DNA of 64,000 bases from Prostheceraeus crozeri (lineage: Eukaryota > Platyhelminthes > Polycladida > Euryleptidae), in contig CAJQUW010000521.1 in NCBI GenBank assembly GCA_907163375.1, forward strand, positions 1-64,000, read 5' to 3'. The notes beneath the pieces were generated by a model. The model was not told the DNA's origin. It saw nothing but the letters and a program-made list of their open reading frames with translations, and did no database searches. Shown here in pieces: positions 18,496-27,026 of this stretch. A program made the position numbers and the translations under genes. Position 1 is the first letter of the stretch. Each line of letters begins with the position of its first letter.

Positions 18496-19223
18496 TTCTC
18501 TCCATACTTCTTACCCACAGTCTCATTCCATCGTTTTACTAACTCAATAAGTGATAAAGGTTGAACACCACGCTTTTTCAAAATGATGCGTTCTTCGCAT
18601 TCTACAACATCTTCATCAAATATTTTAAATCTATAATGAAATTTGTTGATTCGATTTGAATAAACTTTTTTAACATTTGCAGTAGCAATTGATGTTAGAT
18701 GTAGTCCATGACCAAAACCAAGATGTGGATAGAATTCATTATCCAACCTCAGCGTAAGACCTTTAGTAAAAGAATGAAAGCGGAGGAACTGTCTCCCACT
18801 CCAATGATAGATAGTAAATTCATAAACTTTCTGATTTTTATTCTTCATGATGGAAGTATTACCACTGTAGAATGCCTTAATAATTTTCTCATTCCCAAAT
18901 GGTTCATAAGAATCTGATTTTATCTGAATCCATTCATAGTTCCACTTTCCATCTGATGTTAAATTGTATGGGAACTGAAATGCATTATTCATCGTTATTC
19001 CATCATGGGTGCGAGGAGTCAATATCATTTCTTCCAAATCATTCACATTCTGAATATTGCTATCATAGCAAATACTAGAAACGCCAACCTCCCATTCACC
19101 TTCTAAATGCAGTGGCCGATTTAATTCTACTCGATAGTCTGATGGTTTATTTTTGGGAAATTTATTCATAGAAGCATTACTGGGCAAGTAGATTAGAAAC
19201 GAGTCCTTATTTTCACTTTCCAT
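18496..19223 (-). pseudogene. Penton-type structural protein 1, Polinton B, interrupted by Polinton A
   Basis: Starts at MESENKDSFLIYLPSNAS, preferred over an ATG ten codons upstream because the conserved segment begins there. The N-terminal motif LPSNASMNKFPKNKPSDYRV followed by GEWEVGVSSICY is typical of a structural protein found in most Polintons. The middle is strand-rich (HLGFGHGLHLTS, HYRFKIFDEDV). Polinton A sits in the gene near its 3' side, so the rest lies left of the window. It is a paralogue of the next gene, 39 bp upstream on the same strand. Confidence 0.7.
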
Positions 19224-19262
19224 ATTATTCACATTGGAAAAATATATTAGCATACGTTTGCA

Positions 19263-20660
19263 TTAACTCTTCATTCGGAAATGGAGTGTGATACTTGTCA
19301 CAGCATCTTTATGAAAAGGAATCAACGCACCAGCATCGTCATAAATGGCAATATCAATTTGTGGGATGTAGTTTGATTTCAGCTTTGTATAATGCACTTT
19401 CTTGAAAGTATGCTCAGATAAAATACTGCAGCTTTTTGGCTGGTATGGTATCATTGCTAGCAATGGAGCTTCAACATCTCCCACACGTACATCTTCACCA
19501 ATATTGGAATACATCTGAAAATAGTTAATACGACGCGATAGCGACATGTCTGCGCTAGCTTTGGTTACAGTACCACTTTTAAAGATATTTTGATCAAAAC
19601 CCAAAATGTCCATTAGAGTTTTATCCATAATTAGTTCAATACCTTTTCCACTTATAGTGAGAGACAAAGTACCTTCTTTTTCAGAAAATGAAATATGTTG
19701 CTCATTAATCACTTCATTTAAATAATCTACAACCAATTTAACCGAAGTAATAATGCGAGGCATCAACACTCTTGTTTCATGTAAGATACCACCTAAAGGC
19801 TCTACACACTTTCTGTATAAAGATACGGTCCATTCTGTATCAAATTGATTTGACCTTTCACATGGTAAATGTTGCATATCAGATTTTCCATGAACAGCTG
19901 CAGAACGATGTCGTAAGAACTGATGAAAATCTTTTGAACAAACTAATACTAGATCATCATCATTTAATTTGCTTATTGCAATATGATTAGATGATTTAAT
20001 ATAAGTCAATGTTGCCACTTGTTTGCCATCAACTCGAAGGAGATAATTAAATTTCTTCAATAATGTTTCAGGAGTCGTGTTTGTCTTTCTTGGCTTAATC
20101 ACAATCTTCTTCACCAACGTCTTCTCATTTCTTGGAATAAGATCTACATAATAAGCTTCCTCTCGATATATTAACTGTTTATGACCACTTATGTGGTAAT
20201 TAACGTTAAAATTATCATAGCTTGTTAAGGCGCTAGCGAGGTAACCTAAATCATTTCCTAAACTTGGACTTAAACCAACAATCCAATCTTTCTCAACTAC
20301 ATGATGTACATAATTATAATCATCATTGTGCGGAGTAAATTGGAAAATATGTTTACACGCTTTATTCAAGGAATCATATATAAACTTTTTACATGATAAG
20401 AGATCTTTCTTTGGCCACTGTGGAATGTATACTCGGCACCCCTTTTCACATTGATAAACAGCTGTACGCCTCATATTAATAGTCATCACCTCATGATCAA
20501 AAGTATAGACACAGTTGCTATAAACAAGTTGAGTGACACCCACTTCCCAATTTCCATTTAGCTGTTGTGCATGATGGATGGGAGTAGAAAAGAGTGCGGC
20601 TCGATTACTAGTAAATCTCTTTGTAGCCGCATTGCTAAGCAAAATATGATAAAACGACAT
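19263..20660 (-). CDS. Penton-type structural protein 2, Polinton B
   Basis: About 465 residues from MSFYHILLSNAATKRFTS. The same N-terminal pattern as its neighbour appears: LLSNAATKRFTSN and LNGNWEVGVTQLVYSN. The C-terminal third contains NYFQMYSNIGEDVRVGDVEA, then YIPQIDIAIYDDAGALIPF and SITLHFRMKS, which is the signature shared with A's gene at 4126-4913 and C's fragment at 59938-60414. Homologues are regular Polinton structural proteins, probably penton or vertex proteins. The start is divergent from the PC4-like gene at 20696, with only about 35 bp between them, so the two share a very compact promoter region. The frame looks whole. Confidence 0.72.
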   Translation of the reverse strand: MSFYHILLSNAATKRFTSNRAALFSTPIHHAQQLNGNWEVGVTQLVYSNCVYTFDHEVMTINMRRTAVYQCEKGCRVYIPQWPKKDLLSCKKFIYDSLNKACKHIFQFTPHNDDYNYVHHVVEKDWIVGLSPSLGNDLGYLASALTSYDNFNVNYHISGHKQLIYREEAYYVDLIPRNEKTLVKKIVIKPRKTNTTPETLLKKFNYLLRVDGKQVATLTYIKSSNHIAISKLNDDDLVLVCSKDFHQFLRHRSAAVHGKSDMQHLPCERSNQFDTEWTVSLYRKCVEPLGGILHETRVLMPRIITSVKLVVDYLNEVINEQHISFSEKEGTLSLTISGKGIELIMDKTLMDILGFDQNIFKSGTVTKASADMSLSRRINYFQMYSNIGEDVRVGDVEAPLLAMIPYQPKSCSILSEHTFKKVHYTKLKSNYIPQIDIAIYDDAGALIPFHKDAVTSITLHFRMKS

Positions 20661-20695
20661 TTTTATATTGCTGATTTGCAACTTTGCATAACATC

Positions 20696-21052
20696 ATGAA
20701 GACTTGGATTTTGGACTCTCTACAATATATCAGAGTTGATCGTGATGGAAACGTACATTTCAAAAATTCTCATGGTCATGCATCAAGAGGAATTACATTA
20801 ACATGGCGACAATTTGTCAACCTCAATGATATCATGAGGGATTTGGAATATTTTGAAACATTAAGATTCATCTCCTTGGGTGATCAAGTTTGGCTTCAAC
20901 ATTACAGAAATGAAATTCAAATCTACCATTCTCATTCCGCAAACTGTTTCTCATTTCGCAAATACAATTGGGAGAAGTATAGAAGATATATACATCGCTC
21001 CATCATGACATTTATTCGTCGTGAGTTCATCGCCCTACTATGCAAATCTTAA
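20696..21052 (+). CDS. PC4-like single-stranded-DNA-binding/transcription protein 1, Polinton B
   Basis: About 118 residues from MKTWILDSLQYIRVDRDG. The order of short strands and one helix fits the transcription coactivator PC4/p15 core: YIRVDRDGNVHFKN, then GITLTWRQFVNLNDIMRDL, then a second part with QVWLQHYRNEIQIYHS and a terminal basic helix. PC4 binds single-stranded DNA and supports RNA polymerase II transcription and replication. A paralogue follows 22 bp downstream on the same strand. These are plus-strand genes between two minus-strand blocks. The call rests on pattern and predicted fold, not on invariant catalytic residues. Confidence 0.6.
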   Translation: MKTWILDSLQYIRVDRDGNVHFKNSHGHASRGITLTWRQFVNLNDIMRDLEYFETLRFISLGDQVWLQHYRNEIQIYHSHSANCFSFRKYNWEKYRRYIHRSIMTFIRREFIALLCKS

Positions 21053-21074
21053 TCAGACATGACTACCACACATC

Positions 21075-21725
21075 ATGAGTTGGAAATTAGATTCCCTACA
21101 ACGTATTGAAACGGATCATGATCGAAACGTCTATTTCAAAGATTCAACTGGAAATGTGAGAAGAGAGTTTGCTTTATCTTATCGTCATTTTCAATCTCTA
21201 CATCATATCATGAAGGACTTGAAATACTTCTATATGAAAAGACATTCACGTATTGGAAATCGCATCTGGCTGCGCGTCAACAATCGGCGAATTCAACTCT
21301 ATCATTCCCAACTTCATACTAACTTCACATTTCATCAAGGTAGTTGGGAAAAGTATAAAAGGAAGGTACATCGCTCAATTTACTCATTCTTTCATCATGA
21401 AGCGCCATCGCTACACCATCGTCAACATTCTCCGTCGCTTCAGACTCTACACCAAAATCGATCTCACAACATTACACCAACACCTTCCAAACAGCAAGTA
21501 TTACCCGGGCCGTCCTCAAATGTTAGTGGTGAAGATGAACAATTCACGGAATCTTCAACTCTTCCCAAATGGGACTGTACAGATTCTCGGCGCCCTTTCT
21601 CATTCATCGGCGCAGTCAATGCGCTTAGAGCTACAAAGACTAGTACGTCGGATATGGAAGAGGGAGAGGTGTGTGATGTCGAATCTGACTGTGGACAATA
21701 TGGTGATCTCTACTCAATTGAGTGA
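21075..21725 (+). CDS. PC4-like protein 2 with long disordered tail, Polinton B
   Basis: A 216-residue protein. Residues 1-108 align throughout with the previous gene (LDSLQRIETDHDRNVYFKDS, FALSYRHFQSLHHIMKDL, RIWLRVNNRRIQLYHSQ, SWEKYKRKVHRSI), so the pair arose by duplication. Residues 110-216 are Ser/Pro/Gln-rich and then acidic (DMEEGEVCDVESDC) and look disordered. Almost all of this tail lies over the 5' half of the TBP-like gene in another frame, which may explain its odd composition. Overlapping use of the same DNA is the likely reading. Confidence 0.6.
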   Translation: MSWKLDSLQRIETDHDRNVYFKDSTGNVRREFALSYRHFQSLHHIMKDLKYFYMKRHSRIGNRIWLRVNNRRIQLYHSQLHTNFTFHQGSWEKYKRKVHRSIYSFFHHEAPSLHHRQHSPSLQTLHQNRSHNITPTPSKQQVLPGPSSNVSGEDEQFTESSTLPKWDCTDSRRPFSFIGAVNALRATKTSTSDMEEGEVCDVESDCGQYGDLYSIE

Positions 21726-21942
21726 AAGTGTATCATTTTTGAAGATTCGTACCAGCAGTTACAATTTGTGTTATGAACTCGAACTTTTTCCTGCAGCTCT
21801 CATTAGTTGTTGGTTACCTGTGCATGTGGCAATCTTTCATAATAGTAAAGTGATCATTACTGGACTAAAATCTCATGTACAAGCAAATGTGATCCTAGAC
21901 TATCTCATTGAGTATGTACGTACCCAGCGGATTGTAAAATAA
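21397..21942 (+). CDS. TATA-box-binding-protein-like protein, Polinton B
   Basis: 181 residues from MKRHRYTIVNILRRF. Two repeats of the TBP saddle can be seen. Repeat 1 runs from IVNILRRFRLYTKIDLTTL through YYPGRPQMLVVKM and LQLFPNGTVQILGA (compare TBP YNPKRFAAVIMR, LIFSSGKMVCTGA). Repeat 2 runs from NLTVDNMVISTQLS through YELELFPAALISCW and VAIFHNSKVIITGLKS (compare YEPELFPGLIYRM, LIFVSGKVVLTGAK). The first half overlaps the tail of the PC4-like gene in another frame by about 330 bases. An element-encoded TBP and PC4 would let it drive its own promoters, which at 29657 and in Polinton C carry TATA boxes. Looks whole. Confidence 0.78.
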   Translation: MKRHRYTIVNILRRFRLYTKIDLTTLHQHLPNSKYYPGRPQMLVVKMNNSRNLQLFPNGTVQILGALSHSSAQSMRLELQRLVRRIWKRERCVMSNLTVDNMVISTQLSESVSFLKIRTSSYNLCYELELFPAALISCWLPVHVAIFHNSKVIITGLKSHVQANVILDYLIEYVRTQRIVK

Positions 21943-21968
21943 AAAACAATTTTTCCAACATGATGTTT

Positions 21969-22430
21969 TTATTTCAAATCATGATAGAACTTACAAATCA
22001 TTTTTTCATTAGAGGATGGATTACATGAAAAGTTTTGAATAATAGATGCAAATCGAGATACATGTAAACGTTTTAAGATGAAGTACAGTACAAAAGCACC
22101 ACACGTTGATGAAAGTGGATGTTGTAGTATGCGTTCATTTCGCTGATATTGACGCGTATGTTTTCTCAACCACTGCTGTGTTGGTATATTTGGAGGTTGA
22201 GCAAGAGAGTCAAATAGTTCACCACGTCGGTCTTCTCCAATAAAGATCGCTTTCCAATGCTCACCGCCTAAATTCTGCGAATGAGTGTTTAGCACAATAA
22301 AGATGGGATAGTGATTTACTGCAGGTGGTAAGGTATCGAGTGAATAGACATTATCGAAAGCTTTCAAATTCGCTTCGTCTGCATTACGCTGCACTTTAGT
22401 CTTAATATCGTCAGCAGTCAACCAACTCAT
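21969..22430 (-). CDS. Adenain-like cysteine protease, Polinton B
   Basis: 153 residues. The catalytic His is in GGEHWKAIFIG (about 57), Asp in GELFDSLAQPP (about 73) and Cys in LSSTCGAFVLYFILK (about 109). It has the length and order usual for Polinton maturation proteases. Its ATG overlaps the stop of the capsid gene in the arrangement TAATG, so the two are tightly packed on one transcription unit, or read by reinitiation. The gene is convergent with the TBP-like gene, which ends 26 bp away. Looks whole. Confidence 0.9.
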   Translation of the reverse strand: MSWLTADDIKTKVQRNADEANLKAFDNVYSLDTLPPAVNHYPIFIVLNTHSQNLGGEHWKAIFIGEDRRGELFDSLAQPPNIPTQQWLRKHTRQYQRNERILQHPLSSTCGAFVLYFILKRLHVSRFASIIQNFSCNPSSNEKMICKFYHDLK

Positions 22431-23707
22431 TAACGATTATACTGAAGAATCACGTCACGATACTTTGTAATTTCAATGTTTGAATCGAAGACTGCATAAA
22501 TTAATACATTGATCGTCTCAGGTAGTGTTCTTTTGAACGTCAAATCCAAACGAATATTATGAGGCACGTTCGCTTGACGATAGGGTGCACTAATATCGCT
22601 GTCAGCAGTCAAATCAAATGCATAAATAGTATATCCACTCTTAAACTCTTTCATAGTCAGTCCGTTGGTGTCATCCGTATTGTAAAAGCCAAAGACATCC
22701 ATAAAATCAACATAACTGCGCATAAATTGATCCGCAGCAAAATCTGGTTTGTAGGGTGGACCAAGATGACTCACACCATTTACACGTAAAGCAATTTCAC
22801 TTAACTGATTGTGTTTAAAATTGAAAGGATTCTTCTTTATAGTACCATTAAATGCGTCATTTTCAACCATTGCCACCATGAGGAGCTTCGGTGCTTCCGA
22901 TGGAAAGAGGCCATCTTTCATGAAACTCTTTTGATCTTTAGGAATTGTAAAGGTGAGAAGCTTTGTATGCTGAACGGGGTAAATGGCATTTTGGCGGTTA
23001 AGACCTTCAGCATGTCCTCTAATGACACTTGGATTCGGTACTACTCGACGAATGTAAAGTGCAATATCTTCCACATGAGTTCTAAAATTGTCAACTTTAG
23101 CAAATGCATTCAGCGCAAATTCAGGCTTATTCAATGTCAGCTTGAGTCGCATGCTGGTATTACAGAGTAAAAACTTTGACTGTCTAAAGAAGTCTAAATT
23201 TAGCGGACCATATAGCTGACATACTCTACTATCTTTAATCATAGCAGATCGCTTTACAAAGCCACTGTTTGTTTCAACATCAAATTTTCCTGCTTCATCT
23301 CTGTACCATCCCATGGCTTCCATATGACTTTTTTGTGCTGCTGGATGAAACTGTGATACATGATTGAAATATGATTTATAGGGATAATCGCTTTGACCAC
23401 CTTCCACCTGCTGCTCTCCAATCGTTAGAGAAACATCACGAAGTAATGTAGTCAATGGTAAATTGTTCAGTCCAACTTTATGTGCATCGTCAATAGCAGT
23501 TCCATCTGCTTGCTGAATTCTAAACCTCAAATCAAGCATCGCATAACTCAAATCTATGTAGTCATCACTACCACCAGGAATAACAAATTCAATGGGACCA
23601 GCATTCTCAGCTGTTCGATGATGATAATCTACAATACTTGAACTAAGAATATCTGTCTGTATGGCTTGTTGATCGAACAAACAAAAACCGGAAGTTTTAC
23701 ACTCCAT
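22430..23707 (-). CDS. Major capsid protein (hexon-like double jelly-roll), Polinton B
   Basis: 425 residues, the usual size. The N-terminus MECKTSGFCLFDQQAIQTDI and the following PIEFVIPGGSDDYIDLSYAM are typical of the Polinton capsid family. Further signature segments are LTTLLRDVSLTIGEQQVEGG with YPYKSYF, and the end YTIYAFDLTADSDISAPYRQ and RTLPETINVLIYAVFDSNIE. The protein forms pseudo-hexagonal trimers of the shell. It sits between the pX-like gene (3 bp upstream) and the protease (overlapping), the classical Polinton order. Looks whole. Confidence 0.92.
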   Translation of the reverse strand: MECKTSGFCLFDQQAIQTDILSSSIVDYHHRTAENAGPIEFVIPGGSDDYIDLSYAMLDLRFRIQQADGTAIDDAHKVGLNNLPLTTLLRDVSLTIGEQQVEGGQSDYPYKSYFNHVSQFHPAAQKSHMEAMGWYRDEAGKFDVETNSGFVKRSAMIKDSRVCQLYGPLNLDFFRQSKFLLCNTSMRLKLTLNKPEFALNAFAKVDNFRTHVEDIALYIRRVVPNPSVIRGHAEGLNRQNAIYPVQHTKLLTFTIPKDQKSFMKDGLFPSEAPKLLMVAMVENDAFNGTIKKNPFNFKHNQLSEIALRVNGVSHLGPPYKPDFAADQFMRSYVDFMDVFGFYNTDDTNGLTMKEFKSGYTIYAFDLTADSDISAPYRQANVPHNIRLDLTFKRTLPETINVLIYAVFDSNIEITKYRDVILQYNR

Positions 23708-23709
23708 GA

Positions 23710-24165
23710 TTAGAAGTTATAGCAGCGTCGTCGTTTAGCGCCTGATGAATGATTAGAGCCTCTGCGACGTTTGCGTGAATGCCTTTTGACTGAAGATCGC
23801 ACCTTACCAGCTCCGCGATGTTTCCTCCTTCCTTTTTTCATTCGTTTAGGTGATTTCTTTCCTTGAGTAACACCAGCAAAGGTCTGCTTCAATGTTTTTA
23901 AACCGCGTTCCTTCCCACGATTCAACAAACTGCTCTTAAAACTTCTACCTCTGGAAAGATCACTAGCAACATCACCAGCAAAGCCAACGGCATTACTTAA
24001 AACATTTCGTTTTAAAGATCTACCGACATTGGATATGAGAGGTGCTACAACAGATTTCAGTGCACCAAGTATGCTACCTCCACGTTGGCGGCGAGCACCG
24101 ATGTAAATTTGTCCTCCACCAATTACATAGGAGGGTCGTGAATAAAATGAGGCAGTTGGATTCAT
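23710..24165 (-). CDS. Basic minor capsid/core protein, pVI/pX-like, Polinton B
   Basis: 151 residues. The first part, YVIGGGQIYIGARRQRGGSI followed by LGALKSVVAPLISNVGRSLK, is the usual N-terminus of Polinton core proteins. The last 50 residues are nearly all Lys, Arg, Ser and Gly (KSPKRMKKGRRKHRGAGK, RKRRRGS), as in DNA-condensing adenovirus proteins VII and X. It presumably packages the genome inside the capsid and may contain cleavage sites of the protease next door. Three bases separate it from the capsid gene. Looks whole. Confidence 0.75.
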   Translation of the reverse strand: MNPTASFYSRPSYVIGGGQIYIGARRQRGGSILGALKSVVAPLISNVGRSLKRNVLSNAVGFAGDVASDLSRGRSFKSSLLNRGKERGLKTLKQTFAGVTQGKKSPKRMKKGRRKHRGAGKVRSSVKRHSRKRRRGSNHSSGAKRRRCYNF

Positions 24166-24206
24166 AGCTCAAACCCTAAACATTGTTAGTTACAACTTTG
24201 CATGAA

Positions 24207-25427
24207 TCACTGTCGATCACTTAGGTGAAAGATGTCAGCACGACGCATCCAAGAGTTCATACTTGAAGGATAACCAGTCCATTTAACAAGACACCATTCT
24301 TCACCTTGCCGTTTTTTACATCGAATGATTTTCTCTACCAAATATGTTTCACTTTCAGTGACTACCTCAATCTCATCGCGGTAAAAGCTACCCTCAATTT
24401 CTTCATTATCGTAATCTTTCAACTTGTAGGTGGTCGGAGAGTCTTTTTGATTAATCCTTGATACTGTAAATACCTCCTCTGTCCAATTCGGAAGGTACCC
24501 TTTAGCAAAAACACTTTTCACTTTTGAGATACGAACTTTATCACCAATTTTCACATCACTTTTCACATGAGTGCGTTTACGTTGGAATGATTCGCGCACT
24601 TTATCTACATTGTCAGCATTTACATCTACTGGTCTGAGTCCAATAGAACGATGGATAGAGTGATTGTAGGCATGGAGTGTATCTTGTAGAACCTTTGTCC
24701 AATTTTGTGTCAAGTTGGCAGTAAAATGTCGCCACAAGCGATTTTTTAATGTGCGATTAAAACGTTCAACGAGTGCAGCTTTATAATCACTCTTTACACT
24801 AAACAACTCAATGTCATGCCTCTCAAATAATCTTGTCACATGCTGATTTTCAAACTCTTTTCCTTGATCACTCTGAATTCTTTTTGGAATGCGACCTTCT
24901 CGAAAAATTGTTTGGAATGCTTTTGCTACTCCTTTCCCTTCTTTAGTTTTTAAAGGTTGAGCCCACGCATAACGCGAGAAAATATCAATGACGGTTAAAA
25001 TAAAATTATTGCCCGAGTTATGTTTTGAAATGGAGGCGACATCGCACAAATCTGCTTGCCACTGTTCATCGATGTCATGAACAATATAATGGCGGGTGCG
25101 GTACTTCTTTTTCGCTTGTTTGTGGAGTGTATAGGTAGCCTGACCCTTTAACCATAGTTTCACTTGTGATTGTGGAAGACCACTCGCTTTTGATAATTTC
25201 TTGATAGATGCAAATCCTGCCGGATGTTTTACATCATAATAGATTGACTTCAAACGTTCAGTCGATGACGACTGACTCTTTTTTCTCCTTCTCATCCTTT
25301 TGTTTTCTTGCCTTTCTACATTTACAACAACTGCAGCATTTAGCTTTAGCGATTTTGCGATCGTGTTCACATTGCTTGGGGGTTTCATTGTGAGAGCTGG
25401 CGCAGCAAGTGCAAGTGACAACGACAT
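24207..25427 (-). CDS. Retroviral-type integrase with chromodomain, Polinton B
   Basis: 406 residues in the open frame; the conserved part begins near residue 63 (SIYYDVKHPAGFASIKKL). The rve core shows acidic residues in EQWQADLCDV (about 123), IQSDQGKEF (about 184) and ALVERFNRTLKNRL (about 220). It ends in the SH3-like KIGDKVRISKVKSVFAKGY and a C-terminal chromodomain at about 358-400 (TYLVEKIIRCKKR, LVKWTGYPSSMNSW). Chromodomains bind methylated histone tails and can steer insertion. A's integrase has no chromodomain, so the two elements may differ in target choice. The first 55 residues overlap a cysteine-rich frame and may not be translated. Looks whole. Confidence 0.92.
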   Translation of the reverse strand: MSLSLALAAPALTMKPPSNVNTIAKSLKLNAAVVVNVERQENKRMRRRKKSQSSSTERLKSIYYDVKHPAGFASIKKLSKASGLPQSQVKLWLKGQATYTLHKQAKKKYRTRHYIVHDIDEQWQADLCDVASISKHNSGNNFILTVIDIFSRYAWAQPLKTKEGKGVAKAFQTIFREGRIPKRIQSDQGKEFENQHVTRLFERHDIELFSVKSDYKAALVERFNRTLKNRLWRHFTANLTQNWTKVLQDTLHAYNHSIHRSIGLRPVDVNADNVDKVRESFQRKRTHVKSDVKIGDKVRISKVKSVFAKGYLPNWTEEVFTVSRINQKDSPTTYKLKDYDNEEIEGSFYRDEIEVVTESETYLVEKIIRCKKRQGEEWCLVKWTGYPSSMNSWMRRADIFHLSDRQ

Positions 25428-25473
25428 TCACCTCTGGCGGCTCATTACATGGCAAGCAACACATCTGCTTCAT
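25258..25473 (-). CDS. Small cysteine-rich protein overlapping the integrase start
   Basis: 71 residues with about 14 Cys, in clusters CCLPC, CTCC and CCSCCKC, followed by a highly charged Lys/Glu tail. It overlaps the integrase's poorly conserved N-terminal extension in another frame. So dense and regular a Cys pattern is unlikely by chance, and the integrase-frame product of the same DNA is bland. It may bind zinc or be a small regulatory protein. It begins two bases before the end of the next gene upstream. I do not recognise a family. Confidence 0.5.
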   Translation of the reverse strand: MKQMCCLPCNEPPEVNVVVTCTCCASSHNETPKQCEHDRKIAKAKCCSCCKCRKARKQKDEKEKKESVVID

Positions 25474-25474
25474 A

Positions 25475-26149
25475 TTAATAGTCTGAGAACATGTATTTCC
25501 TAGAAGGAGCTGTTTTACGTTTTCCTTTTACTAGTTTTAGTGGTGATGTAGATCTACGTCGAGTTCTTCCTCTTGTTTGCTTAGTGAGTGTGGGAGGGGA
25601 TGTAGCAGGTGACGTCTTAAACCAATTTGTTGGCATTTTCATCGCCTGAAGCATTGGAGCAGTAGCCACTGTTGAATCAAGTTCTTTCAATGTCTCATTA
25701 TTTAAAGCAAATTTTGGCACATTATGCTTTTTCAATAGTTTAAGAAAGTATGACCAACCAGGTGGAACATAGCCCTGACGGCGCTTTCTACGTGTCGCAT
25801 ACTGAATCAAGTCTTCATAACGTGAAGCATCAATCACTTTATTTTCATCTGTAATGATTTCTCCTCTATCATTTACATTGAGATGGGGTTCAATACTGTT
25901 GAAAAGAGATATGGCATGTGCGCGAGATGCTAAAGGTGTAGCAGTCGATACAGAGTCACGCATCTTATTCTTCAAGTTTTTCAATTGCTCAACAGTTTCC
26001 GATTGTAATAATACAGCACGATGTGGATCTTTGATGTGAACATTTTGCTGATAATCTATTTCTTTCCTATACATTTGATTTGCAAGAGGTTGCTTTACTT
26101 GCTGCATGGCAGTCAATTGTACATATTCATCCTGAGGAATAACAATCAT
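25475..26149 (-). CDS. Conserved-type Polinton protein of unknown function
   Basis: 224 residues, starting MIVIPQDEYVQLTAMQQ. Residues 20-85 are helical. A small domain follows near 100-160 (ARAHAISLFNSIEPHLNVN, VIDASRYEDLIQYATRRKRR, VPPGWSYFLKLLKKHNVPK). The tail is Pro/Thr/Arg-rich and basic. Its place directly downstream of the packaging ATPase and upstream of the integrase is the usual place of such proteins in Polintons. A's gene at 3224-4048 has a similar design. Function unknown; a structural or packaging role is suggested only by position. Looks whole. Confidence 0.65.
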   Translation of the reverse strand: MIVIPQDEYVQLTAMQQVKQPLANQMYRKEIDYQQNVHIKDPHRAVLLQSETVEQLKNLKNKMRDSVSTATPLASRAHAISLFNSIEPHLNVNDRGEIITDENKVIDASRYEDLIQYATRRKRRQGYVPPGWSYFLKLLKKHNVPKFALNNETLKELDSTVATAPMLQAMKMPTNWFKTSPATSPPTLTKQTRGRTRRRSTSPLKLVKGKRKTAPSRKYMFSDY

Positions 26150-26162
26150 GCGAGATAAGAAC

Positions 26163-26827
26163 TCATAGTTTGTAGATAATCATGGGAGTTTTCAAAATAT
26201 CACTTCGAAATCTAAATTCTTCCGGACACTCTTGCGTAAAGTCAATGAATAAGTAACCGTATGGTTTTTCAGTAGCTGCTTGAAAAATTTCAATTAAGGC
26301 TTTTGATGCTCTTGGTGCAACTTGTCGCGCTAAAATTTCAAATTGACTTTTATCTCGCGGATTCTTGAAAATAGCATAATAGTGTGTATTCAGGTTTCGT
26401 GTACGAGCTTCTTTTCCATCAGGAAACAAATTTTGTGTGATATAGATGATAAAACACCTTTTATGATGTGCTGCACGAGTGAACATATCTGTAACATCTT
26501 TTGAATTCTTACTTTCTTTTAATAAATCATCCAATACAACAACATCATTAGACTGAAGTTTATCCACTGGAATAATTCCTTCATGTCGAAAAAGTTGCGA
26601 CTTTGCAATTCCTGAAATAGCGACGGTTGATAAATACCATAACACCAAATCACTCGATTGATAGGTTCCTTAAACAACTCCCTTCTTTTATCCAATAAAT
26701 TCAGCCTGAAAACAGTTTTACCTGCATGAGATGGACCTGATACAGTCAGAACTTTATCACATTGAAGTCTGAAATCCATTTTATTACTTTGAAATTCAAC
26801 ATTTGCATAATTAACGTCTAGAGCCAA
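26163..26827 (-). pseudogene. FtsK/HerA-type genome-packaging ATPase, Polinton B, broken once
   Basis: The Walker A loop is clear in LTVSGPSHAGKTVFRLNLL and the Walker B strand in NDVVVLDDLLKESKNSKDV. The typical following segment CFIIYITQNLFPDGKEARTR and the C-terminal GYLFIDFTQECPEEFRFR are present. Together they identify the A32-like packaging motor. The start overlaps the pX-like gene upstream. The gene appears broken once; otherwise it is well kept. Confidence 0.88.
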
Positions 26828-27026
26828 AGATATTACCCAATAGGTTGCCCACGGCAGGAGCTATCATTGGAAGTATTGCTGAAAGGAAACCGCCCTTTTG
26901 TGTTAGAGTTTTCCTCTTTCTTTGAAGGGCGACTTTAGGATTGGAGATGAAACGCAATTTCGTAGCATATCGCTTAAGTAACTTTCGTTGTTTTGGCGCT
27001 AATTTCTTCGTCCTTAACTTCCTCAC
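26811..27026 (-). CDS. Small pX-like basic protein, Polinton B
   Basis: 71 residues. A strongly basic N-terminal half (RKLRTKKLAPKQRKLLKRYA) leads into the hydrophobic GGFLSAILPMIAPAVGNLLG and ends in FGSRR. This 'basic arm plus GGFLxxLLPxIAP helix' is typical of Polinton core or pX-like peptides, which coat DNA or disturb membranes. It overlaps the ATPase start by 17 bases. Looks whole. Confidence 0.7.
   Translation of the reverse strand: MRKLRTKKLAPKQRKLLKRYATKLRFISNPKVALQRKRKTLTQKGGFLSAILPMIAPAVGNLLGNIFGSRR

Noticed and set aside
22559-23170. Plus-strand frames of 76 and 119 residues
   Set aside because: Shadows of the Polinton B capsid gene, with no independent start context.
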